From: Acidimicrobiaceae bacterium
Lineage (GTDB): Bacteria > Actinomycetota > Acidimicrobiia > Acidimicrobiales > RAAP-2
NCBI GenBank assembly: GCA_025350565.1
Contig: JANXXO010000021.1
Span: forward strand, 1-34,655
Length of the DNA stretch: 34,655 bases
Reading direction: 5' to 3'
Shown here: piece by piece, positions 23,856 to 31,174 of the stretch
Layout: every line of letters starts with the position of its first letter
How positions within the stretch are numbered: position 1 is the first letter of the stretch
Translations under genes and position numbers: made by a program
The notes under the pieces: model-generated
The model's input: the letters and a program-made list of their open reading frames with translations, nothing else
The model's database searches: none
What the model was told of the DNA's origin: nothing

Positions 23856-25322
23856 TTAAATCGAGGCCAACTCGTGGGGAGCGTCGAAACCGGCCGGCCA
23901 CCGACCCGGACGAGTGGGTCGTAACAACATGTCGGTGAGGTCCCGTCGCGAGTGTTCTTGGCGCCACACCAACTGCTCTTGCGCGGCGCGAAGCACGCGC
24001 TCGGGGTCACGACTCTCGGTGCGCCACGTTGGATCAAGGAGCAGGTCAAAGCATTTGAACGAACCATCGGCGAACTGGACGTAGCCCGTGTCATCAGTTA
24101 TGGATACGGCGAGATTAGCGAGCGAGAGCGAGCGATCCTGGGGCCAACGACCGGGCGCACCGCGAATCATGTAGGCGCGATAATCCCATTCGTAGTGCGC
24201 GGCGCGGCGCCAGGGCACCTTTTCTCCATTGAGCAACCCCGTCAGCGACCTACCATCGCATTGGGCGGGCTCGTCGAGACCCAGCGCATCGGCGAGGGTG
24301 GGCAGCAGGTCGACGTTCTCACTGAACTCATGGACGACGCGTCCTCCATTGGCCAACCGCGGGTCACGCCACAGGCCAATCACGTGATAGCTCTGAGGAA
24401 AGAAACCGAGTTTTTCCTTCAGACCATGGTCGCCCAGTTGGTCGCCGTGATCGGCCGTGATTACCACGAGGGTGTCGTCCCATTCGCCGCGATGCTCGAT
24501 GGCGTGAACCACTCGTCCAAGTTGATAGTCCACCTCACTGATCATTCCGTAGTACTGGGCACGTAGCGACCGCATCTCATGCGCGTCGGTAGGCGCGGCA
24601 CTGGCCTCCACTTGAAGTGCTGCCTCATGCACCCAGTGGCGCTCCTTTCCATCCACGGGAGCAATGGGGAGCTCGACGTCGTCGGGGTCGTACATCGTCG
24701 AGAATTCGCCAGCCGCGGCGTACGGGGGGTGTGGTCGAAGATAACTCAGGTGGGCGAACCAACCGCTTTCTTGTTTCTCCAACCACGTTTCGAAACGGGT
24801 GGTCAGAAAGCCGCTGAGCGAAAATTCGGCCGGTCGGTCTGGTTCTGAACGCAACGCGGACGACCACCCGCTCGGGACGTCATAACCGAGGGCGCGCAAG
24901 TAATGGATCCAGCCGGCCTGGCTCTCGGGGAGATAGAGGCCCACGGAGAAGCCGGGCAGCACGCCGTCGTAACTATCGAGACGCGGATCGTCCGGACCCG
25001 CCGCCGAATTCGGATCGAGGCCCTGATCCGTGTAGCCGAACAAGGTGGGATCGTAGCCGGCCCGTCGGGCCACGAAGGCGAGGTTGTCCAGTCCCGATGG
25101 CAAAGGGGTGCCGTTGGCGACGACGCGGTTGTTCATTTGGTACGTGCCGGTATACAACGCGGCGCGTCCCGGTGAGCACGGTGCGGCCTGCGAAAAGTGA
25201 CGCTCGAGACGTACGCCCTCGCCGGCGATTCGGTCAAGGGTCGGGGTGGCCACGAGCGGATGTCCGGCGGCCCCATAGGTGTCGCCGCGGAATTGGTCGA
25301 GCGTAATGAAGAGGACGTTCAC
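23856..25322 (-). CDS. sulfatase / phosphonate monoester hydrolase family enzyme
   Basis: This alkaline-phosphatase-superfamily hydrolase (488 residues) starts MNVLFITLDQFRGDTYG with the metal-binding aspartate. It has CSPGR at residues 49-53, fitting the C-x-P-x-R signal in which the cysteine is converted to formylglycine. Most relatives have Ser at the Gly position. VVITADHGDQLGDHGLKEK supplies further metal ligands. The overall look (YYGMISEVDYQLGRVV, DNLAFVARRAGY) is closer to phosphonate/phosphodiester hydrolases and choline-type sulfatases than to aryl sulfatases. No signal peptide is seen, so it is probably cytoplasmic. The GTG start overlaps the esterase stop (GTGA). The maturing FGE enzyme is not in the window. 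Confidence 0.88.
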   Translation of the reverse strand: MNVLFITLDQFRGDTYGAAGHPLVATPTLDRIAGEGVRLERHFSQAAPCSPGRAALYTGTYQMNNRVVANGTPLPSGLDNLAFVARRAGYDPTLFGYTDQGLDPNSAAGPDDPRLDSYDGVLPGFSVGLYLPESQAGWIHYLRALGYDVPSGWSSALRSEPDRPAEFSLSGFLTTRFETWLEKQESGWFAHLSYLRPHPPYAAAGEFSTMYDPDDVELPIAPVDGKERHWVHEAALQVEASAAPTDAHEMRSLRAQYYGMISEVDYQLGRVVHAIEHRGEWDDTLVVITADHGDQLGDHGLKEKLGFFPQSYHVIGLWRDPRLANGGRVVHEFSENVDLLPTLADALGLDEPAQCDGRSLTGLLNGEKVPWRRAAHYEWDYRAYMIRGAPGRWPQDRSLSLANLAVSITDDTGYVQFADGSFKCFDLLLDPTWRTESRDPERVLRAAQEQLVWRQEHSRRDLTDMLLRPTRPGRWPAGFDAPHELASI

Positions 25323-26269
25323 GACGATGCGTGTTCGACGTAACGGTGCATATGGACCGCGAGGTCATCGATGATAATGAGGGTCTCGGGCACGTTCGTG
25401 GGTAATCGCAAAAAACCGTGGATCATTCCCTCAGCCTCCAGCAACTCGACCGGAACGCCAAAGTGTTCGAGGAGTCCCGCGTAGGCCACGCCCTCATCGC
25501 GCAGCGGGTCACACTGCGCCACCACGACGATCGCGGGTGGCGCGCCGGTGAGGTCCTCGAACATCAGAGGACTCACGCGCGGATCAGTATGGTCGCGCCA
25601 TGGTCCGAGGTACAACTCGTAGTCGTAGCGCAAGTGCTCGACGTCCAGTACGTGACCCACACCGAACTTCCTCGCCGAATCGGTATAGAGCTCGGGCCCG
25701 AGGGTCGGATAGATAATCACTTGCGCGGCAATGGCGAGTCCTTCGTCCTTGGTCAGGGCGCAGGCCACGGTGATCAACGTGGCGCCCGCGGAGTCGCCCA
25801 TCACCATCAGTTGGGCGTCCGCACTATCAAATTCGGCCAGATGAGCAGCGACGTAGCGCAGGGTGTCGACGGCGTCATCAATGCCCGACGGGAATGGGTT
25901 CTCCGGCGCCAGTCGGTAATTCACGGCGAGAAAACGCATTCCGGTGTCGGCCGAGAGGCGTCGGCACAGTGCGTCGTGCGTGTCTAGGTCACCGACGACG
26001 AATCCTCCGCCGTGGAAATACACCACCAACGCCTTGCCCTCATCCTCGGGTGGCACGTACAGACGCGCACGGAGCGTTCGACCATCGAGGGCAAGGTCGA
26101 GGTCCCGCACCGACGCCACGGTGCTCACGTCGCCCCGGTGGGCCAACGCCACAGTGCGGTAGGCCGCGCGCCGTTCGTCAGCACTCAGCGAGGAGGGATG
26201 CACCGGCGGACTCTCGCGCACGGCGCGCACGTACGACTCCAGCGCTGGGTGGATCATTCCGAGCTCCAT
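25319..26269 (-). CDS. alpha/beta hydrolase, HSL-family esterase
   Basis: The 316-residue protein is of the hormone-sensitive-lipase type. It has oxyanion motif YFHGGGFVVGD, nucleophile motif GDSAG, aspartate in CDPLRDEG and histidine in MIHGF, completing the catalytic triad. LAVNYRLAPENPFPSGIDDA is the typical HSL stretch. Such enzymes cleave short- to medium-chain esters. No signal peptide is present. It is translationally coupled to the downstream sulfatase, so both may act on the same ester-containing substrate (inference). The gene starts 48 bases after the CHAD gene ends. Confidence 0.92.
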   Translation of the reverse strand: MELGMIHPALESYVRAVRESPPVHPSSLSADERRAAYRTVALAHRGDVSTVASVRDLDLALDGRTLRARLYVPPEDEGKALVVYFHGGGFVVGDLDTHDALCRRLSADTGMRFLAVNYRLAPENPFPSGIDDAVDTLRYVAAHLAEFDSADAQLMVMGDSAGATLITVACALTKDEGLAIAAQVIIYPTLGPELYTDSARKFGVGHVLDVEHLRYDYELYLGPWRDHTDPRVSPLMFEDLTGAPPAIVVVAQCDPLRDEGVAYAGLLEHFGVPVELLEAEGMIHGFLRLPTNVPETLIIIDDLAVHMHRYVEHASS

Positions 26270-26317
26270 GGGCCAAGACTACGCATCACCAACGTCGGCG
26301 ACGCTGCACCACCGGCT

Positions 26318-27322
26318 CTAGGGAATGAGGTCGCCCCAACTGCGCCACGCAAGATGCACGTCATCCACGGTGGCGCCCCAGTCGCGGCGCGCGACCTTGC
26401 GCTCTCGGTTGTGGAAGTCCTCGATGCCGCGAAGGGGGTACTTGAGGTCCGGTTCCGTGACGACGAGCGCGCGCAGCCACTGTCGCGTGGCAGCCTGATC
26501 ATGGACAATGCCCAACTTCTTTTGTGCCGTCTCGGCGGCCCTCGCGACGCGTAGAGCCGGCGCTTCAACCGTGCCCACGACTTCGCAGCCGCACTGAAGA
26601 CGTTTCAGTTCAATTCGCAGCTGATGCAGGTGGTCATTGTTTGGGTGGTCGCGAGCCTTGCGGTGCGCCTTTTTCACGTCGCGCCACGCGGGCGTCAGTA
26701 ATCTCGAAAGTTCACCGTGCTCGGGCCGACCCGTCGCTTCGAAGCAGATGGACCGCGTCAGCGTCGACACTTCATCGACCACGCAGGCGTAGCGCTTCGT
26801 CGACTTCTCCACGGCGCAACGGTCCTGCGCCTGCGTGACGAGTTGGTCCAGTCGCGCCGTCACGAAGGACCTGATTGCGGGGTCACCCATCAACCCCAAG
26901 GACGTAGAAATTGAAGTCCGCAGGACGTCGAGATCGCGCACCTCGCCGAGTACTCCCGCGTACCATGAGAGTTCACTTTGCAAGGGCGCCGACCAACCGG
27001 CCTCGAAGAGATCACCAAAAGTACGCAGCGTTGATCTGAGCCGTCGCAGACTAAGACGTGCTTGATGAATTCGACCGAGCGTCGAGTTCCGTCGTCGGGG
27101 CTCGCGTCGTGCCAAAGGGTACGTGATCGCGCGATGGCCGGCCTCGAGCCGCTTGACTGACTGTTCCTCCGAGAGATCGTTCAAGACAAAATTTCGAGCG
27201 AACTGATCGAACGCGTCCGTGAGAAGGAGCCGATACAGCGGTCCGGTGGGCCCCGGCGGGCCCCGAAGCGCACCGGAATCGGAGATGAGCGGTTGCCGCG
27301 GCACGACGACTTCGTTCGACAC
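26318..27322 (-). CDS. CHAD-domain protein
   Basis: CHAD domains are alpha-helical, rich in conserved His and basic residues, and are known to bind polyphosphate. The 334-residue protein shows the two expected half-repeats: IHQARLSLRRLRSTLRTF followed by WYAGVLGEVRDLDVLR, and LHQLRIELKRLQCGCEVVG later. No CYTH triphosphatase domain is attached. The GTG at 27322 is preferred because GGGGAG lies 6 bases before it; an in-frame GTG at 27394 would add 24 residues without a good site. The Pro/Gly stretch GPPGPTGP lies near the start. It follows the PEP-synthase-like gene by 101 bases on the same strand. Confidence 0.88.
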   Translation of the reverse strand: MSNEVVVPRQPLISDSGALRGPPGPTGPLYRLLLTDAFDQFARNFVLNDLSEEQSVKRLEAGHRAITYPLARREPRRRNSTLGRIHQARLSLRRLRSTLRTFGDLFEAGWSAPLQSELSWYAGVLGEVRDLDVLRTSISTSLGLMGDPAIRSFVTARLDQLVTQAQDRCAVEKSTKRYACVVDEVSTLTRSICFEATGRPEHGELSRLLTPAWRDVKKAHRKARDHPNNDHLHQLRIELKRLQCGCEVVGTVEAPALRVARAAETAQKKLGIVHDQAATRQWLRALVVTEPDLKYPLRGIEDFHNRERKVARRDWGATVDDVHLAWRSWGDLIP

Positions 27323-27423
27323 AACGCTCTCCCCGATGAAGCCGACACTCGCGACGCGGATTTGCGCTGCTCTTACTCCCTCGACGCGTCGCACGCCTCA
27401 GGGGGAGACTAATCAAAACCACA

Positions 27424-28419
27424 CTAGGACGACGCGTCGAGGTTCACTCCCTCGAGGGCGCTTCGAGTGGCCGCGAGTTCGCCGGGATTGACCGAGACGG
27501 AGGAAAGTCCCAATCGCATGAGCTGTTGGATGAACTGGGTGGAATTGGGCGGCACACCGATGAGGGAGGAAGCGATTCCGGCCTGTCTCGCGCCGGCAAT
27601 GATCCTCGCGATCGTGTCGAAGACTGCGGCGTCGGTCTCGTCGAACAATTCGTCGGCAACAATCGAATCGCGGTCGACGCCCAACACCAATTGGGTGAGG
27701 TTGGATAGGCCTATCGCTACGCCCGTCACACCCATTGAGGCATAGTCACGAAGTCGGAACGCGACCGACGGAACCTCGGCCAGGATCGACACGGGAAGCT
27801 CTTTCTCAACGGCGCTGTCGCCGATGAGGTCGAGACACGCTCGAAGTTCCCAGTTACTTCGGACGAACGGAACGGCGACGCGAAGATTCGGTGACTCGCG
27901 AAACACGCGAGCTACGGCGTCCAGCTCCAAACGGAAAACGTCGGGTTCACGCACGGCGCGAAAGCAGCCTCGCAAGCCGCTCGCGCAGCTCTCGCCGGCG
28001 ACTTCGAATCGATCAGCGCCTTCGAGCAGTGCGAACTCGTCGCTTCGCAGGTCGAGGAATCGGTAGAGGACGGGACGACCCGTGAACGCTCGCGTCACCG
28101 TGAAAATCGATTCAGTCAGCGCGTGCACGAACGCAGCCCGACCTCCCCGCTCGATCAAGAGTTTCGGATGAACTCCCGCGAGGGCATCGGTGACCATGAA
28201 TTCGGCCCGAAGCAGTCCCACGCCGTCAACGTCGAGTGCGGCGACCTCATCGGCGTGTTCGGCGAAGGCCAGAGTGACCATCAGCTTGGTAGGGCTTCGT
28301 TGCCGGTACACCTGGCCCCTCGCGGCACCGATTGCCGAGGTCTCGTCGGGGAGAAATGAGGCGAACTCGCGTGGACAAAGGGGTAGGGAATTCGTCACGA
28401 GTTCCACGAAGTCGTCCAT
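27424..28419 (-). CDS. stand-alone PEP-synthase C-terminal barrel, catalytic Cys missing
   Basis: The 331-residue protein matches only the last third of PEP synthase (the PEP/pyruvate TIM barrel). It retains GVGLLRAEFMV (66-76), VLYRFLDLRSDEF (117-129), GLRGCFRA (148-155), AEVP with metal-ligand Glu215, and LGVDRDS. The ATP-grasp and phosphohistidine domains are absent. The metal-site motif normally SND(L/M)TQ reads LSNLTQ, so the Asp is Asn240. The loop normally containing the proton-donating Cys (ICGQ) reads SLIGVPPN, and no cysteine occurs after residue 195. It is unlikely to perform the normal reaction. It may bind PEP, pyruvate or a partner. The start at 28419 lacks a strong ribosome site. 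The 152 bases upstream, up to the tRNA, show nothing recognisable. Confidence 0.85.
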   Translation of the reverse strand: MDDFVELVTNSLPLCPREFASFLPDETSAIGAARGQVYRQRSPTKLMVTLAFAEHADEVAALDVDGVGLLRAEFMVTDALAGVHPKLLIERGGRAAFVHALTESIFTVTRAFTGRPVLYRFLDLRSDEFALLEGADRFEVAGESCASGLRGCFRAVREPDVFRLELDAVARVFRESPNLRVAVPFVRSNWELRACLDLIGDSAVEKELPVSILAEVPSVAFRLRDYASMGVTGVAIGLSNLTQLVLGVDRDSIVADELFDETDAAVFDTIARIIAGARQAGIASSLIGVPPNSTQFIQQLMRLGLSSVSVNPGELAATRSALEGVNLDASS

Positions 28420-28571
28420 TCAAGTGAGTAAGCGCTCGCCGACAGTTTCGGCCCGGCCAGGAAAGTTCGCCTAGGGCCCAAGTGCTCTTTTCATGGAGGC
28501 GCGCAAATCGATTGCCTGGACTCGCGCGACCGACCCCCGCTGAGATCCGACGGGAGCTGCGAAGCCGCTAC

Positions 28572-28647
28572 TGGAGCGGACGACCGGGCTCGAACCGGCG
28601 ACCTCGACCTTGGCAAGGTCGCGCTCTACCAACTGAGCTACGTCCGC
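28572..28647 (-). tRNA. tRNA-Gly (anticodon GCC), CCA encoded
   Basis: Read on the minus strand, the gene folds as a complete cloverleaf. Acceptor GCGGACG pairs with CGTCCGC, the D arm contains AGCTCAGTTGGTAGAGC, and the anticodon stem CGACC/GGTCG encloses TTGCCAA with anticodon GCC. The T arm has the GTTCGAGC-type loop. The discriminator base is T, as usual for bacterial glycine tRNA, and a genomic CCA follows (28574-28572). It decodes GGC, a heavily used codon in GC-rich genomes. It lies between the WS/DGAT gene and the PEP-synthase-like gene on the same strand. Confidence 0.97.
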
Positions 28648-28657
28648 GTGGTCACCC

Positions 28658-28663
28658 ATATTA
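28658..28663 (-). promoter_or_regulatory. possible -10 of the tRNA-Gly promoter
   Basis: TAATAT on the minus strand ends 10 bases before the tRNA 5' end, a normal distance for a short leader. No convincing -35 lies 16-18 bases further upstream, so support is limited to the -10 match and the position in the 44-base gap. Confidence 0.3.
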
Positions 28664-28691
28664 GCCCATACGTTGTGGTCGCCACGCGTCG

Positions 28692-30125
28692 TTACGCCGA
28701 CTCGCCAGCGATGAGTAAGTTCGCTTCCTCTTCCACGTAGTCCCGTAGCGAGGCCAGATCAGGCAGAACCGATGCACTCGCGAGCAAGCCGAACTCCAAA
28801 TTCTCTTCGAAGCCGAGCACCGTGACGTTGAGGGAAAATGGTCCCAAAAGAGGCCCCACGGGTGCCGCCGAGACCACGCGGTGGCCGCTCAACCACAGCG
28901 GAATTGGCGGACCGGGCACCGACGAAACCATGAGATTGGCCGTAGGCGGAAGATGATCGAAGAGTTTGAAGGAGGACACGAGTCGAGCGCCCAGGGACAG
29001 CACAAAGGGACCGAGCATCTGCGGCATTTTCTGGAACATTTGCGCCCGACTCTGACGCTGCACGCCCACCGTCTTGGCTGAGTCCTTGGCAATCGCGCGA
29101 AGTCGTTCGTGAGGGTCGGCAATGTCGGCGTGCAGCGCCACCAACATGCCCGAAATCTGGTTGCCCATATTCGCCGCGTCGCTCTCGCGGCGAACGTTGA
29201 TGGGCACGAAGGCAATGAGGTCGTGTTGCAGCGCTTCGCCACGGTCGTGCAGGAGTCGACGCAATGCGCCGCTGGTCGATGCCATGACGAAATCGGTTAC
29301 CGAAGCGCCGTTGCTCTTGGCGGCGCGCTTGGCCTCAGCCAACGGAACTCTCGTTCGGTGATAGATCTTCTCCATCCCAGCCATTGCGTTCAACGAAGAA
29401 CGCCGGGCTTCAAAGATGGAGGGCTGCTCGGGCGTCGTACTCCTCCTCCCCCGAGCGAGTGCGACCATCACGGCGGTCCGGACGATCTCAAACAGGCGCC
29501 GCGCCCACGACGTCACCACTTCGAGCGCCAATGATGGTCGTTGCCCCAGTCGCCCGAGTGCGTCCCCGAGCAGCCCCAATGAGGTGGTCATCGGTTCGTC
29601 GAGGCCCGGGTCCGAGGGGATTGGTGCCGGTCGGCGAACTTCGGGTGAGATGTCGAAAAATCCAGCGAACGTCTCGGCGCCCGAAACGCCGTCAGCGAGC
29701 GAGTGGTGGACTTTCAGAACGAGCGCGATTGCGCCACCCGCCAGGCCTTCGATGTACAACAACTGCCACCGTGGACGCGTCGATACCAAGGTTCGCGAAA
29801 GGAACTCGGAGACCACATCGTCAAACTGGTCGGTTGAGCCGGGCGACGGAAGGGCCACACGCACCAGATGGCGGTCGACATCGAAGATGGGGTCGGGTAC
29901 GAAGGCCGGCCACGTGAGGTCGAGGGGCGAGCGAACGATTCGTTGCGTCAGCACCGGAATCTCGTGGAGCCGGTCGACGATATTGGTGCGGATCATCTCG
30001 TAGCGCTCGGTGGGATCCATCGCCTGGCCCGCCTCGAGCTCGATGACCGCCCCGATGTTCATGGCCGAACCTGGGATTTCGAGGAGCACGAACGCACTGT
30101 CCAGTGGGCCAAGGATTCTCTTCAT
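28692..30125 (-). CDS. WS/DGAT acyltransferase (wax ester / triacylglycerol synthase)
   Basis: These enzymes join acyl-CoA to fatty alcohols or diacylglycerol to make storage lipids. The 477-residue protein has the catalytic HHSLADG motif (140-146), an early LGPLDSAFVLLE typical of the family, FVPINVRRESDAANMGNQISGM, and the late NLMVSSVPGPPIPLWLSGHRV. Such genes are abundant in mycobacteria, rhodococci and related actinobacteria. Whether the enzyme makes wax, triacylglycerol or another ester is open. The ATG overlaps the dut stop (ATGA), an unusual partner. An acyl-CoA synthetase that could supply its substrate lies about 1 kb away on the opposite strand. Confidence 0.93.
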   Translation of the reverse strand: MKRILGPLDSAFVLLEIPGSAMNIGAVIELEAGQAMDPTERYEMIRTNIVDRLHEIPVLTQRIVRSPLDLTWPAFVPDPIFDVDRHLVRVALPSPGSTDQFDDVVSEFLSRTLVSTRPRWQLLYIEGLAGGAIALVLKVHHSLADGVSGAETFAGFFDISPEVRRPAPIPSDPGLDEPMTTSLGLLGDALGRLGQRPSLALEVVTSWARRLFEIVRTAVMVALARGRRSTTPEQPSIFEARRSSLNAMAGMEKIYHRTRVPLAEAKRAAKSNGASVTDFVMASTSGALRRLLHDRGEALQHDLIAFVPINVRRESDAANMGNQISGMLVALHADIADPHERLRAIAKDSAKTVGVQRQSRAQMFQKMPQMLGPFVLSLGARLVSSFKLFDHLPPTANLMVSSVPGPPIPLWLSGHRVVSAAPVGPLLGPFSLNVTVLGFEENLEFGLLASASVLPDLASLRDYVEEEANLLIAGESA

Positions 30126-30556
30126 CGTCCGGTGCTGCCGAAGCCCCCGGCGTCACGCGCGGCGCTCGGGAGTTCGTCGACGAGTTGGAAGTGCGCCGCC
30201 GCCACTGGGAGCACTACCAGCTGGGCAATTCGGTCGCCCTTCTTCACTTCGTAGTCGATGGTGGGGTCGAGGTTCACCAGCGCAATCATGACCTCACCGC
30301 GGTAGCCAGCGTCGATGAGACCCGGCGCATTGACGCAGGTCACCCCGTGTCGGGCCGCCAAACCGCTACGTGGCAGCACGAATCCTCCGTGACCCGCGGG
30401 TATGGCGACGGCGATGCCCGTCGCCACGAGTGCGCGGCCGCCGCCAGCGAGCAACGTGCACGACTCCACCGCCACGAGATCGCAGCCGGCGTCGCCCTCG
30501 TTCGCGTAGATTGGCACCACCGCGTCCGGGTTCAGCACCTTGATGAGGATTTCCAT
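30122..30556 (-). CDS. dut: dUTP diphosphatase
   Basis: dUTPase hydrolyses dUTP to dUMP and pyrophosphate, keeping uracil out of DNA and supplying thymidylate synthesis. The 144-residue trimeric-type enzyme carries all five motifs in order: DAGCDL (22-27), PRSGLA, GLIDAGYRGE with the catalytic Asp, GDRIAQLV, and the glycine-rich C-terminal GGFGSTG. Length is standard. It is divergent from orn across a 59-base gap and overlaps the WS/DGAT gene by four bases, so the two are made from one mRNA. Confidence 0.97.
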   Translation of the reverse strand: MEILIKVLNPDAVVPIYANEGDAGCDLVAVESCTLLAGGGRALVATGIAVAIPAGHGGFVLPRSGLAARHGVTCVNAPGLIDAGYRGEVMIALVNLDPTIDYEVKKGDRIAQLVVLPVAAAHFQLVDELPSAARDAGGFGSTGR

Positions 30557-30615
30557 AGAGGCGAGGCTATCGCCCCCCGATTCTCGCTCGCGGTGGGAGT
30601 AGGTAGTGTCAATCC

Positions 30616-31164
30616 GTGCTCGTGTGGATGGATTTGGAGATGACGGGACTCGAACCGACGCGTCACGTCATTGTCGAAATCGCCACCGTCGTCACCGATG
30701 ACTACCTCAACGTGGTCGCCGAAGGCCCCGATCTGGTAATCCACGCCTCGGACGCCGAGATGGCCGAGATGGGCGACTTCGTCACCGAGATGCACACGAA
30801 ATCCGGCCTGATTGCAGCGATCGCCTCGTCAAAGGTGACCGCGAAAGAAGCTGAAGACGCGACCTTGGATTTTCTGAAGCAACACATTCATGAGGCGCGC
30901 ACCATTCCACTCTGCGGCAACTCCATTGGCACCGACCGCCGATTTCTCCAGGAGTACATGCCCACTCTCGAGGAGTTTTTTCACTACCGCAACGTCGACG
31001 TGTCGACGTTGAAAGAGTTGACGCGCCGGTGGAATCCCGAGGTGCTGGCCGCCATGCCCGAGAAGGAGACGTCGCACCGCGCCCTCGACGACATCATGGA
31101 GTCGATCGCCGAACTCGCGCACTACCGCGACACCCTGTTCCCGCCAGCCAGCACCGCCAAGTAA
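30616..31164 (+). CDS. orn: oligoribonuclease
   Basis: Orn degrades short RNA oligomers, including pGpG from cyclic-di-GMP turnover, to mononucleotides. The 182-residue protein starts (GTG)LVWMDLEMTGLEPTRH with the DxE metal pair. It continues with GNSIGTDRRFL and ends with the HRALDDI exonuclease motif, the pattern of the DEDDh family. Spacing and length match E. coli Orn closely. The downstream acyl-CoA synthetase begins ten bases later, so they are probably co-transcribed. Confidence 0.97.
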   Translation: MLVWMDLEMTGLEPTRHVIVEIATVVTDDYLNVVAEGPDLVIHASDAEMAEMGDFVTEMHTKSGLIAAIASSKVTAKEAEDATLDFLKQHIHEARTIPLCGNSIGTDRRFLQEYMPTLEEFFHYRNVDVSTLKELTRRWNPEVLAAMPEKETSHRALDDIMESIAELAHYRDTLFPPASTAK

Positions 31165-31174
31165 TCTCGCCACG

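Noticed and set aside
27238-27262. Repeated GGGCCC blocks near the CHAD start, as a regulatory hairpin
   Set aside because: They encode a Gly/Pro stretch within the reading frame, and their symmetry follows from GGC and CCC codons.
28471-28659. Small open frame covering the tRNA-Gly gene
   Set aside because: It is the tRNA read as protein. The complete cloverleaf with encoded CCA explains the sequence.
30640-30665. GGACTCGAACC within orn resembles the T arm of a tRNA on the minus strand
   Set aside because: It encodes the conserved Orn motif MTGLEPTR. No acceptor, D or anticodon arms surround it, so the match is chance.
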